64,000 nt of DNA from Adenophora triphylla var. japonica. Taxonomy: Eukaryota > Streptophyta > Magnoliopsida > Asterales > Campanulaceae. The stretch covers positions 163,501 to 227,500 of the forward strand of contig JAFEMH010001479.1 of NCBI GenBank assembly GCA_022495995.1, read 5' to 3'. Position 1 is the stretch's first letter; each line of letters starts with the position of its first letter. Below, one piece after another: positions 20,867 through 32,117 of this stretch. The position numbers and the translations under genes were made by a program. Under the pieces are notes generated by a model that saw only the letters and a list, made by a program, of their open reading frames with translations, was not told the DNA's origin and did not search any database.

Positions 20867-22815
20867 TTGGCGATCTGGAGTGCAATGACCAAGGCGTCAA
20901 GATGAGGTTCCATAACATTGTCCCTGCCACTTTCTTCGAAGGAGATGACATCTTGGGATGTGAGCTGCGACATCTTTGAGGATCTCTCGGGCTTCTCATC
21001 CTTAGCTTGCTTGGCAAATCTCTTAGCTGCAGAATAAGAAGTACCACAAATATCAGAACCACCACTAATAACATTAACTACCTTCGTTACCGGTGGAGGA
21101 GATGGCGGTCTGGTTGCAACGGGCTCTTTGTTCTCCATCTTGGTCTTGCGGTTCCCAAGGAGCTCTTTAAGATGTCCCTTAGACAACAGGTAACTAATCT
21201 CTTTCCTCAAGGCGATGCAATCTTCAGTAAGATGTCCAAAATCCTCGTGATATGCACACCACTTGGATTTATCCCTCCATCCGGACATCTTGTCAGTCTT
21301 TCGAGGCCACCTTGTTTTATCTCCAAGATTACTCATTGCACACAGGATACCTGAAACATCAACAGAAAAACAATAATCACAAATTTTAGGAGATTCAAAA
21401 TTGTCATCATCTCCATCATCTTCCACATAATTGACTTTGTTATGATCATTTCTGTGGTAGGGTCTGGATCTGCTCTGTCTTTGGTGAGATGACTCTATCT
21501 TCCTGTCAGGATGGTCATATGATGAAGCCTTGTCAGGATGCTTGGACTGCTGTACCTTGTCCTCTTCCAGCCTGATAAATCTTAAAGCACGGTTTCGGAT
21601 ATCCTCCATCTTCTTGCATGGGTTCATCACCAAATCTTCATAGTAAGGGGAATCCTTCTTCAAGACCATTTTGAAAGCTTTCGCAGCTGTCGCCATGTCC
21701 AGGTTGGGGATCTCCAAAACTTCTTTATTAAACCTATTAACATAGTCCTTTAAGGCTTCGGCGGGCTGCTGGGTGATACGGTAAAGATCACTAGTGAGCT
21801 TCTCAAATTGTCGGCTGCAGGGGAATTGATTGTTGAACTGGTTGACAAGTTGAGCAAACGACCCAATAGAACCAGGAGGTTGACGGATTAGCCACTTCAA
21901 TGCTGGTCCTACCAACGTCGAACCGAACCCTCAACACATACAAGCTTCACGAAACTGGAGCGGAATGCAAGTGATCTCCATCTTTTCTTGGTAGAGGGCG
22001 ACATGCTCCTCAGGATCAGAACTTCCATCATATAACTTCATGGCAGGAACGCTAAATCTTTTTGGGATGTCAACATGCGCAATTGCTGGATTAAAGCGAG
22101 ACTGATTGTAATATGTTGGGGAGACCTGCTGGATAGGCGGGGTAACACCTGGCACATTCATGATCGTGTCCCTCAATTCCTGAAGCTGATTTGCAATGTA
22201 GGTACCTGTAAAAGGGTTTGTAGCATGAGCAGTATTATCCAAGGTAGAACTAGTATTGAAATTAACAAAAGGATTAGCATTATCTGCAGAGGACGTCAGG
22301 ACGGTGCTATTAGTGAAGATGGGTCCTTCTGGAAAAGTCATCCTGTAGGCACTGGTGGCTAAGGGTGTCAACATCGCCACAGAAGTCATCAGCGGGGGAG
22401 AAGACGTCAGGGTTGGTGATGACGACATCCTTACAGATGATGCCATTGGAAGGAATTCATTGAAAGTTTGAGAGCTGTCCCCAATGTTTAAGTCGAGGAC
22501 TCTAGGACAGTAAGGAGAGACATCATCCATTCTTTTGGAGAGCAACTCTTGTTCTTTTTGCACCTTTATCAAGCTTTCGGCTATCAAGGAGGTGCTATTC
22601 TATTGGCGATCCAGCTGATTCTTCATCTGAACAAGCATGCTTTTGATCTCAAGATCAGGAGATGGAGACATCTGCTTCTTGCTAGAATTCACAGGCGGAG
22701 GAGGAGGCAATGTTTCTTGGCCTCCGGTTGTTGCCCTGCTACTGGTTTGGGAATTCGTACTGCTAGGGATAGGAATGGTTTTGCTGACGGCGGAAGTCAT
22801 AGGTTGGGTAGACAT
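20824..22815 (-). pseudogene. T3 gag
   Basis: Starts MSTQPMTSAVSK at 22815. A low-complexity Pro/Ser/Thr N-terminus is followed by the capsid-like core (LYDGSSDPEEHVALYQEKM, GPALKWLIRQPPGSI, PAEALKDYVNRFNKEVLEIP) and a Lys/Asp-rich part ending at the protease. In-frame stops lie at 22600-22602 and near 21928-21930. The frame shifts at about 20840. There is no canonical CCHC knuckle, only WCAYHEDFGHLTEDC. The T4 gag pieces match it collinearly. Confidence 0.85.
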
Positions 22816-22855
22816 GGTAAAAACGTAAGGATTTTAAACCGATTAAAAAACCAAT

Positions 22856-22874
22856 GGCCCCTCGGTGGGCGCCA
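22856..22874 (-). other. T3 primer-binding site
   Basis: On the minus strand TGGCGCCCACCGAGGGGCC lies 3 bp inside the LTR. The T4 site at 25073 is a mutated version. The matching tRNA is not asserted. Confidence 0.65.
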
Positions 22875-22877
22875 AAC

Positions 22878-23448
22878 TGTTTTGGTAAAAAACAGTCAAT
22901 AGTAAAGAAATTCGAAATAAAGTTGAGGAAGGTGCAATGGAATATAATCGGTGTGACAATAAAACTAAGATGGCTCGATCATGTAACGAGGAAAGCCCTT
23001 GAGATAACTATCTCGCCGGCACAAAACCTCGGGAGGTGATTATGAGCACCTACCTTCCCAAACAATAGTATTGATCTTTTGAGTAACAAAGTTTGAAGCT
23101 ATGGCGGATTACAATGTGTTTGTGAACTGTGTGTGAGTAATGCGTGCTTAGTATTCCAGCCATGAGCCTTTAAATAGAGAAAATAACTAAAGATAAAATA
23201 AACCCTAACAAACTTCCCTAGAATTGCGGCCTTGTTATCTCTATGTTGACTTGGTCTTCTCAATCGTTGAAATGGGTCCATGGAATATGTTTTTCCCACG
23301 TTCTTTTATACCTGTAATTAAATATATAACAAAAATAATTAAATAATGAATTAATTATCTAAGTAAATTTTACCTTGTTCATGGGTTTGAAGATGGCGAC
23401 ATGCTGGCACCCTGTCAAGATGTAGCAATCCTGAATTTACCCACAACA
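22878..23448 (-). repeat. T3 5' LTR (right copy, 571 bp)
   Basis: Same length and ends as the left copy. It contains the start of the minus-strand transcript, which runs leftwards into gag. Confidence 0.92.
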
Positions 23449-24534
23449 AAACCTATTTCTTTTCTTTCTCATTCCGCCACCGCCTACTTTCTCTCTTTAC
23501 GCCGCTGCCTACTTTCTCTCTCTACGCCGCTCTATCTTATATTATTTTCTTCTCTTGAACTCTCCTCTTCTCTCTCGATCTAGAACCCTAATCCGGCGGA
23601 AGTTAAAGCATCGTCCTCGTGTACCAACAACATTTACTAATTTTTTTTTTATGATTTCCAAGTACAAATCGTTATTAAGGTTTCGACAAAGACGAATTTC
23701 AATCTCTCTAAAATCTATAGCGCTTCGAGGAAATTTATTTTCGAGTTTTTTGATCTCGGTAATATCTAAACTCAATATATTTTGTTCTTTTTTTATGTAA
23801 AAATTAATTATTCATGTCAAATATATTTAGATCTGTTTTAAATTTTGTTACAATAAAATTTTTAAAACCATTATACAATATTTACTGCATCTAATCAGAT
23901 TTTACTCATCATGCTTGAATTATTGAATATTTATTGATTATAATATGTCGTTAAATAGATATTTTGACTTTTTTTTATATAGATCTAAAGAAAAAATATA
24001 TAGTTTTTATTTTCAATAAATATTTTATTGCTTAATATAAGAGTACTCGTTACGATTCTTTAATATTGATGTTACCAGTACATAACTTTCGAAATATGAA
24101 GTCAATATTTAGATATTTTTACATTTTTTATATATATCTACAAAAAAATTAGATTTTTTGATATATTCAATATTTTTTTAGACATTTTATGAATAGATCT
24201 AAAGTAAATTGATAGTTTTTATTTTCAATAAATATTTTATTGCTTAAATATGTGTATTCGTTTCAATTCTTTAATATTGGTGTTACAAGATTATAAGTTT
24301 CGAATATGAAGTCATTATTTAGATATTTTGATATTTTTATATATAGATCTACAGAAAAAATGTAACCTTTTTTTTTTATTTTCAATTAATATTTAGACTA
24401 TTTATGTATAGATCTACGGATCTAAAGAAAAAATGATTTTTTATTAATTTTCAGTAAATCTTTTATGGCTTAAAATAGGTGAACTTTGTCTAGTAATTTT
24501 ATTTTGGTATTACAACTACATAACCCATGGTCTT
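23449..24534. other. Low-copy flank between T3 and T4
   Basis: Continues the 17070-17464 sequence interrupted by T3. The first 150 bp are CT-rich and UTR-like, with two 25-bp tandem copies (23482-23506, 23507-23531). The rest is very AT-rich. Short open frames at 23542-23800 overlap on both strands and look fortuitous. I see no gene. Confidence 0.5.
23980..24530. repeat. Degenerate AT-rich tandem repeat, about 210-220-bp period
   Basis: The string AGTTTTTATTTTCAATAAAT and its downstream context recur at about 24002, 24214 and 24435. Each unit is preceded by AGATCTAAAG and followed by ATTCTTTAATATTG-like sequence. Confidence 0.65.
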
Positions 24535-25070
24535 TGTTATGGAAAAAATCTCAGATGACGACATTTTGAACTTAACCAGCATGTCAACATATTGGCTCCT
24601 GAAAAAAATTTAAAATAATCATTTTATTGTTTTTATTAAATATCTTTTTTACAGGATAAACAACAAAAAATACGTGCTATATGGACTCTTGTCAACAGAA
24701 TTAAAGACCGGGTCAAGGATGAAGAAAAGGTGACCGATATTTTAGGAAAGTTAGTTACATGTGTAATCTTTTTACTTATTTAAAGGCTATTAGGTCAGAA
24801 CACACAACACACATGATTCACACTTTCTCTCTGATACTCCGCCATAGCTCATCACCATTTGTAACTTATTGATTAAAACAACCGTTCGAGAAGGCAGGTG
24901 CTCATAAACACCTCCCAAGGTTTTATGCCGGTGAGATAGTTGTCTCAAGGGCTTTTCCTCGTTACATCAACGTGTTAATTTTGCTCTACCCATACACCGA
25001 TTATACTCAATTGCACCTTCCTCATTCTCCTTTGATCTAAATTACAAATCATTGTTTTTTCACCAAAATA
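24535..25070 (+). repeat. T4 5' LTR (536 bp, diverged)
   Basis: Starts TGTTATGGAAAAAATCTCAG and ends CACCAAAATA. It is collinear with the T3 LTR but visibly more diverged, suggesting an older insertion. A mutated primer site, TGGGGCCCACCAAGGGGCT, begins at about 25073. Confidence 0.75.
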
Positions 25071-25130
25071 ATTTGGGGCCCACCAAGGGGCTATTGGTTT
25101 TTTAATCGGTTTAATTCTCGTACGCCCATC

Positions 25131-25677
25131 GTGTCTACTCAACCAATGACCTCTGTCGCTGGCAAAACTATTGTTACTACTAGCAGCATGAATATTTCCA
25201 CTAAGGGTCTCAATCCCGGTAAGTCGACAACTGGAAACTTTGAGTCGTTGCCTCCACCACTGCATGTGGGATCTGGCAAGAAGCAGTCACCTCCAACACC
25301 TGATTCTGAGATCAAGAACATGCTCATTCAGATGAAGACTCAGCTGGACTGACAACAAAATAACACTTTGTTGATAGCTGACACCTTGGTGAAGATGCAA
25401 AAGGAACAAAAGTTGATGACTGAAAGAGTGGATGTTGTCTCGCCTATTCGCCCTAGGGTCCTTAATTTTGATATTGGGGGCAGCTCCCAGACCTTCAATG
25501 AATTCATTCCAATGGCTTCAACAACTCATGGAAGGACATCATCATCACCGATCACGACGACTTCTTCACTGATGACGACTTCTATGATGATGTCGACACC
25601 ATTTACATCCAACATCTTCGAGTTATCTTCTCAAGGAAACACCTCTGTTTCACCTTCTACTTTGGTAAATACCTCTT
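25131..25677 (+). pseudogene. T4 gag, part 1
   Basis: Starts MSTQPMTSVAGK, as in T3 gag. An in-frame stop at 25350-25352 is followed by continued homology (PRVLNFDIGGSSQTFNEF). Homology ends at 25677, where K1-derived sequence begins. Confidence 0.85.
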
Positions 25678-27875
25678 GAGGTTCGTAGCTTTCTTGGGTT
25701 AACGGGGTACTACAGAAGGTTCATCGAGGGTTTTTCTCGCATTGCAACTCCGTTAACTAGATTGACTCGGAAAGATGTATCTTTTGTATGGGATTATAAA
25801 TGTGAAGCAAGTTTTAATGAGTTGAAGAAAAGGTTGACATCAGCTCCTGTTCTTACCCTTCCGGATGGTTGCGAGAATTTTGTCATTTTCAGTGACGCCT
25901 CGAAGGAGGGTTTGGGGTGTGTTCTAATGCAAGGTGGGAAGTGATTGCTTATGCCTCTCGGAAGTTGTCACTTAGGCTGAGCAAGGAATTACCTATCCAT
26001 TACATGGAATTGGCTGCGATTATTTTTGCATTGCACAAATGGAAACACTATATTTATGGGGGGAGATTTGAGATCTTCACGGACCATAAGAGCTTGAAGT
26101 ATTTGTTTACACAAAAAGAGTTGAATAATCGACAAAGAAGATGGTTAGAATTCTTGAAGGATTTTGATTGTGTGATTTCATATCATTCGGGAAAAGCAAA
26201 TGTAGTTGCGGATGCGATGAGTCGAAAAGCTTACTTATCAACTTTGAGTTCCCGAGAGTCAAGACTTGAGTTGATTTTTGCGAATGTCCGAGCTGTTCCA
26301 ACTTTGCATGGAGATTTGATGGAAGCTCAACAAATTGACCCGAGTGTTTCTGGTGACGAGTGTTTCTGGTGGGGTGTACAAGGGGCACGAGTCGTGCCCT
26401 ACCCTGCAGCCTTTGAATCATTTTCCAAGGCCTAGAAACCTATTCAACCTAGAACCAAAGTGAACCCTCTTGAACTATAATTAAAGTAGAACACTTTAGC
26501 TACACAATGATGTCTTACTTGGTTAAAATGGAATTTTGGAAGAGCTTTAAATATTGTTTGGAAAATGCTTGGCAGCCTTTATTTGTAACTTAACCAAAGT
26601 GAATCCAACTTGGTAATTTGAACTTGGACCATTATAGAGGTTATATATTGTTCCACATTGATCATGTAGGGCTAGTTTATGATGCCTTGTTGCCTTACTT
26701 GAGTTCATATCCATGGGTTGTGATTTAAATAGTGTATGAAATGTATGTTGCAATATGTTATTGATTTAAACATGAGTATGATTTACCATGTTGCTCTATT
26801 TCTTATCCCTTTGGTGGATTTCATTTCAAGTAACTATTATGTGCTTGAATTTGTGTTAATCAGCTGATGTTTAGAGGTATAACGGAATACGATCAATTAT
26901 GGAAAGTGTGACCTAATGTGATCGGATTACGTTATACTGTATTGTCCCCTTACGTGACGCAGATTGGGGTTATAGCATCTGTATTGAGCCAAAAGCCTTA
27001 CAGAGTTTCTAGTATCTTATATGGTTCCCTGAAAAACGGGTTTTATAAGATGTGAATATTCTCAAGCAGTTCACAAATGAGTGGAGTTTTATCTCCCAAT
27101 GTTGTACGACTTATTTTCAGACGGGAAAAGGTAAACTAAGGTAATGTAAGGTGTTTACGGATTTTCCAATGTGTTATATTCACCTTGTATGTGTTGCATT
27201 TTACTTGGCATATTGTTGCATTCAAACTAACTTATTGAGATTAATTCTCACCCTTCTCCGTTTGATGTTTTAGATCGGCCTGAGACAGGAGGACCCGGCC
27301 AGTGAGGACGGGGAGGAGTTTGTACGAGTATTTTAGGTTGTTGGGTATGTATATGTCATGGTTGGGAGTTGTAGTTGTAATTTGGTTTAGCTCCTTGGTG
27401 GAGTTTGTGTATATATACAACTTTGTTTCAAACTTAAACTTTGTGAACTTTTGTAAATGTTGTAACTAAAGTTGGTTTTTAAAGTTAGTTCATGTTTTGT
27501 TTTTCTCCAAGTGGAGATGAGTTAAGTTATTGTTAGAGTGTGAATGTTAAAGTTGTGTTCTTTTTAGTTAAGTCCAAAGTTTTCAAAAGATGCAGGTGGT
27601 CTTTCCTAGTAAGTGCCTCCTTAACGTCTGCCAAGCCCATTTTATCAACATTTATTATTTCCTTAGAACTGCCCTTCCTTTTCTTTACCCTTGCTCCCCC
27701 AGATGGTGCCTCCATTTCTTTCTTAGGCACCACCAACTGTTGGCTAGCTTAGGTTTGTCCCACAAAATCTTGAAGGTCTTTCAAGGAAAATGCAGCTGTG
27801 GATTTTGAAGCTGTCGGAAATAGAGTACACGCTATGGGATGGAGGCAAAATCCAAATGCAAAAAGAAAATTCTTT
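25678..27875 (+). other. Copied patchwork block from K1 and T2 inside T4 gag
   Basis: 25678-26343 copies 10728-11390 (K1 RT/RNase H, including the same frameshift after MQGGK). 26344-27875 copies about 13876-15398 (K1 LTR plus T2 exon 3 and part of intron 2). The 2.5 kb between those source segments is missing. At the inner join a 16-bp piece, ACGAGTGTTTCTGGTG, is present twice. The left join shares GAG with the source and the right join shares a few bases (TTC/ACC). There are no LTR ends or target duplication, so it did not enter as a retroelement. Confidence 0.85.
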
Positions 27876-28102
27876 ACCAATAGTACTGTCATGCCATCCT
27901 CCGCAGATAACACTAATCCCTTTGCTAATGTCAATACAAATTATGTTTTCGATAATACTGCTCATACTACTAACCCTTTTGCTGGTAGCTACATAGCAAG
28001 TCAGCTTCAGGAATTGAGGGATATGGTCATGAACATACCTGGTGTCACTCCCCCCATCCAACAAGCTTCTCTGATATGCTACAATCAATCACGCTTTGTA
28101 CC
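27876..28102 (+). pseudogene. T4 gag, part 2
   Basis: Resumes the gag frame with TNSTVMPSSADNTNPF and continues through NIPGVTPPIQQ to NQSRF, collinear with T3 gag. It is cut by N1 after the duplicated GTACC at 28098-28102. Confidence 0.85.
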
Positions 28103-29537
28103 TAATGGATATGTTTTCATATCCAATTTATACGTTCTAAATTCTATTTATTGCAAAATTCCCGAGTAAAATTGTAGTTTAATTATTTTTTAGTGTTCTT
28201 TTATTTTCAGGTTGAAAAGGTGGAAAAGTGGTGGTTGAAAGTGAAGAAAAGATGAAAATATGGAGCGGAACAGATTTTGAGGGCTTTAGGAGCATTTTGG
28301 TGCTGAAAGGACTTGTTGAGAATTTCAGTGGCAAGGACCTGCTGGGAATTATTGAAGAAAGGTGAAATTGGCTGGCCAAGCCTTGTGCGGTCGCCCTTGG
28401 CATTCGGCCAGCCTTTAGCGACCGCCCAAGACCTCGGCCCATCTTACGCAAGTTTCTCGGCCCACTTCAGCAACTGCCCTTATCCACGCATAAGGCCAAT
28501 TTCCTTTCCTAGCGCCTTGGCTTCTGTTGACCTCCCTCGTTGACCAAGCAAATTTGGGCCTCCCCTAATTGTTTTGCTTGGGCCTTAATCTCATTAATCT
28601 CTTTAGGCCCTAATCAGCCCTAGCCTTTGCACTTAGTATAAATATTAGAATGTTATATTTTTTAGGGTTAAGTTTATTTTGGGGAGAAAAAGGGAGGCTA
28701 TTCCCCCTTTTGGATTTCTTGATTTTTCTTTGTAATTTTTCTAATTTTTATTTTAGTGTTTTATTTTTTTGTCATTATGTTTATGTGTAGCTAAGTTCTT
28801 AATTTCATGGATTGGATAGTAATTTAGTCATTTATGTTATGTCATTGATTATTTTTATCTCATTAATTGATGTCTTGTTCATCTTTGCTCTTTTCATGAA
28901 AGTTTCTTGGATTAAATTGTGGTTGATTCCTAATTTCTTCATTTTAACTTTATGGGTGTCAATTTCTTATACTGATTTGGGGATTTTGACTTAGACTTTT
29001 GCTAGATGATGAAATCCATTGGTTTGCTTGATTGATACTACATGGGTTTTGGTTCATAAAACCTTTAAAGCTTAAAGCTTTCCTTTTTAATCACTTGGAC
29101 TTGATTTGCGAAAAGTGATTGAATAGGATTTAATAGATTGAAATCCGGCGCCCTTATCGTACCAATCTTGACTTTGGTGATTGAACCCAAGATAGAAATT
29201 AATATATTTGTCTAAGTTAATGGCATAGTGTTTTGTGATTAAATGAAATCCAATCCATGGAATCCTTTCTCATTATTGTTTTCATCTCTATTTGAAATTG
29301 TTATCTTTGTTTACTTATTTTTCCTAGCTTTAATTTTTATATCTTGATCCTTGTAGTTGTTCTTTATTTTTCAAAACCAACCCCCCCCCTTTGGTTACCT
29401 TTCCTTTGTACTCAATTTGAATTAACTTTGTCATACACATAGTCCTCGTGGATCGACCCTTACTTGCACACACGCTACACACGACCCTTGTGCGCTTGTG
29501 AGGTTTATTACGAGAGGGTATTGAAAAGAATCCATCA
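28103..29537 (+). repeat. N1 5' LTR (1435 bp)
   Basis: Begins TAATGGATATG (the 3' copy keeps TGATGG) and ends ATCCATCA. TATA box TATAAATA at 28637-28644. An inverted CG pair lies at 28387-28426. Confidence 0.9.
28387..28427. promoter_or_regulatory. N1 LTR inverted CG pair
   Basis: GCGGTCGC (28387-28394) and GCGACCGC (28418-28425) are perfect 8-bp inverted arms, each extending into the same longer motif GCGACCGCCCAAG in opposite orientation, centres about 31 bp apart. The 3' LTR keeps the pair with one change. The motif also occurs in copia C1. Confidence 0.6.
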
Positions 29538-29543
29538 AGTTTT

Positions 29544-29561
29544 TGGCGCCGTTGCCGGAGA
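29544..29561 (+). other. N1 primer-binding site (tRNA-Asp type)
   Basis: TGGCGCCGTTGCCGGAGA is one base off the tRNA-Asp complement typical of Athila elements (known from the family, recalled from memory). It starts six bases inside the LTR end. Confidence 0.8.
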
Positions 29562-29692
29562 CTTGTGGTCTTGAACATGTTAATTTTGTTAGTGTATTGT
29601 AAATAATTTTCTTTTCTTATTTTATTTGTAGTGTAAATAGTTTTTTTTTATTATTATTTTTTGTTTTTTTTTAAGTTACATAAAATTATTGT

Positions 29693-30709
29693 GTGAGATA
29701 CTCTTTGAGGATGTATGGAATGAACACCTATAATATGCATTGTGCTAATTGTGGTGATTATTATCATGCTACTATTAATTGTCCGTCTAGGGCATATTTT
29801 CCTGAGTATTCTCCACAGGTACAAGAGATAAGTTCGTTCCAACCATGGCCACAACAATATGATTATTCCCCTAATTGTTATACACAAGGGTGGGGAAACC
29901 ATTCAAACCACGCATGGAACAATTAGGAGCCACATTCTTATGACCCCCCGTTACCTAAAATGCAACCATGGCAGGAGGCTTTGATAAGAATGCAGTAGGA
30001 AAATCTTCAACAACTACATCAACGAGCTACAACTTTAAATAGGCTCGAAGAACAGATAAGTAAGATGGTAGAGGTTGCAAGGGGTTGGGGGCAAGATACA
30101 AGTTCGGTCCCTCCGAAACAATATGAATAGGAGGATGATTCCGATTGTGACGAACTTCCAACTCTCTCTCCGTCTGCTGCTAGTGATAATGTGGTTGTTG
30201 ATGATGATGAATTGAGTGGGCCAACTGGGGAGGTAGAGAAAAAATGGCATGACCAAGTTTGTGATGAAATTGAGTTGGCCCTATATGGGGTGGAGGAGAA
30301 ATTTAAAGATGATGGGGGCATGAATGTTGATGAGGTTGGGCCCGACCAAATTGACGAAGAATGCCTCAAAGAGGATTTTCTCCTTCCCATTGAAAGGGTG
30401 AAAATCTCCTTCATTCTTCTACCTCCCCCTGTTTTTGCGGGTGAATAAAGTTGCGAAAATTTGGAAGAGGAGAAGCCCAAAAAGCTGAAACGTCCAAAAT
30501 TTCCTTGGAGACAAAATAATATCCAAGCTCGAGGAATATATATGGGACATGAACTGAAGATAAAGACCCGTGAAAATGCCAAGTGGGCCAAAGGACAAAA
30601 AGTGAAGTCCAAACGTGGGCGGGGATCCGGTCGAGCTAACGACCTTAACCAAAGTGCTAGTTGGGAGGCACCCCAACATGGTATGACTTTACTTGCTTTC
30701 CGTTTTTAA
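29693..30709 (+). pseudogene. N1 gag-like remnant with CCHC knuckle
   Basis: The first frame (29693-29926) has the zinc knuckle CANCGDYYHATINC (CX2CX4HX4C) and a Tyr/Trp-rich tail ending YTQGWGNHSNHAW, resembling the Athila gag signature with NPGWRNHPNFSW. After a stop at 29924 the frame continues to about 30120 (a Leu/Gln-rich helix). An acidic stretch (30191-30446) and a Lys/Arg-rich stretch (30461-30709) follow in other frames. No enzymatic domain is present. The N-terminal capsid half of gag is missing. Confidence 0.6.
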
Positions 30710-30935
30710 TTTCCCGTCTTTTATTTCATGTCTTTTACTTTTTATCTCCACCCCTCCCGAATGTGAGTTTTGCTTTCTTTTGATTTTCATGCCATGAGGA
30801 CATAACACTATTTAGGTTTGGGGGTGGTAGTATATTTATCATATTAGTGTAGGATGTCATGTTTAGTTGTTTTTTATGAAAAAAAATGGAGTCAAATTGT
30901 GTCTTCATCTCATTTATTGAGGGGAAGTGTTTGAA

Positions 30936-30992
30936 CTACGGTGACCTGAACCTATTTCAATGAGTAGTCCGCTCATTGTTTTGGGGACGTAG
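30936..30992 (+). ncRNA. N1 conserved stem-loop element
   Basis: CTACG (30936-30940) can pair with CGTAG (30988-30992). Inside, CAATGAG (30958-30964) pairs perfectly with CTCATTG (30972-30978). The flanks GAACTACGG-GACCTGA and ACGTAGGCAACC are shared with G2 at 60331-60390, where the inner stem has a different sequence. This is a structured cis element, not a proven RNA gene. Confidence 0.5.
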
Positions 30993-32117
30993 GCAACCTT
31001 TGGTGCGATCAAGAATTAAAAAAAAGTTGAAAAAAAATTGATGAAAAATTGTATTGCTCACTTTATAGTTGGGTTACCACCCATGGGTTGTGATATGTTT
31101 GTTTTTGTTTCTTGCATCTTATGTGACATCATAGTTATAAAAGTAGAGTTGCATTAGAACATACCATATATGCTTTTCTTTTCACCACAACACTTTGCTT
31201 GCACGGGATCATGGTCACCAATTTAGGTGACCGTTATGGGATTACATTACATATCTGGGGTGATCGCGCAACTGTCAATAACAATTCAAGTGTTTATGAG
31301 ATATTGGGCATGGCTTATGTGGTCAACTTAGGAAAGTGGAGATTGTAATGTTGAAAAGGGGCAAGTATCTTTGATGTATTATTCATTGTAAAAAATAAAA
31401 AGAAGAAAAAAAAAAGAGAAAATAATTGTGTCTTCGTAAAGAAGAGTCATGGAATGGCAAGGATCAAAGCACAAAGAAATGTCAAGTATTGAATCATGAA
31501 ATCCTTGGTACCGATTCCTACTCCAAGATTGAGTTAACTTTCTTGTACCTACGAAGACGCTAGTTGTGCTTATTTGTTTAACTTGCCCCTTAATTTGTCA
31601 AAGTTGTAATGGCCATGAAAGGAAGATGGTGAAGCTACATTTTGAGTGAAAAGCTTGCTTGTAGTGAGGTTCTAATGTAAACTAAATAACTTCCTAAGCC
31701 ATGTTCCCATTATGGATTAAGCGGGTTGACAATTGTTTGAAAGTGCTTATGGAAATCCTTCTATGCTTTTTGCATCATCATTCTTGATTTAGGATATTTC
31801 TTTAGTGAACCCATAAAGTATCTAACTTTGTTGGGAATGATTCCCCCTCACATCTCTTCACGGTGAAAAGAATCATAATTGGTATGTGTTAGTGCAATGG
31901 TAAGTTTATGTTTATGATAACACATGATTGATTGAAATTTTGGAAGGAATTCTAAAACCGATAGTGGCAAACTTTTTATATTGTGAACAACACCAAAAAA
32001 AAATGTTTTTATTTGTTTTGCTTGTCATATTTAGTTTTAGAATTATGGGGTGGTTTTTAGTTATATTTGTGTTTTATTTTACTCGGGGACGAGCAAAAAT
32101 ATAGGTTTGGGGGTATT
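30993..32117 (+). other. N1 3' non-coding region and polypurine tract
   Basis: No frame of note. AT-rich, with an A-rich run at 31388-31425. Ends with ATAGGTTTGGGGGTAT (about 32100-32115), the polypurine tract before the 3' LTR. A similar TTAGGTTTGGGGGTGGT lies at about 30813. Confidence 0.6.

Larger units (their letters stand above)
17465..23448 (-). mobile_element. T3: Tat-lineage element, minus strand, complete ends with TSD
   Basis: Two 571-bp LTRs flank gag, protease, RT, RNase H and a fragment of the antisense gene. The 5-bp target duplication AAACC is present at 17460-17464 and 23449-23453. By eye the LTRs differ at roughly 20 positions. Internally the end of the second RNase H, all of integrase and most of the antisense gene are deleted at about 18664-18716. 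At 5984 bp it is a deletion derivative of a longer element. Confidence 0.92.

Noticed and set aside
25678..27589. A second chromovirus insertion
   Set aside because: No LTR start, primer site or target duplication; the joins and shared frameshift show a copied fragment of K1/T2.
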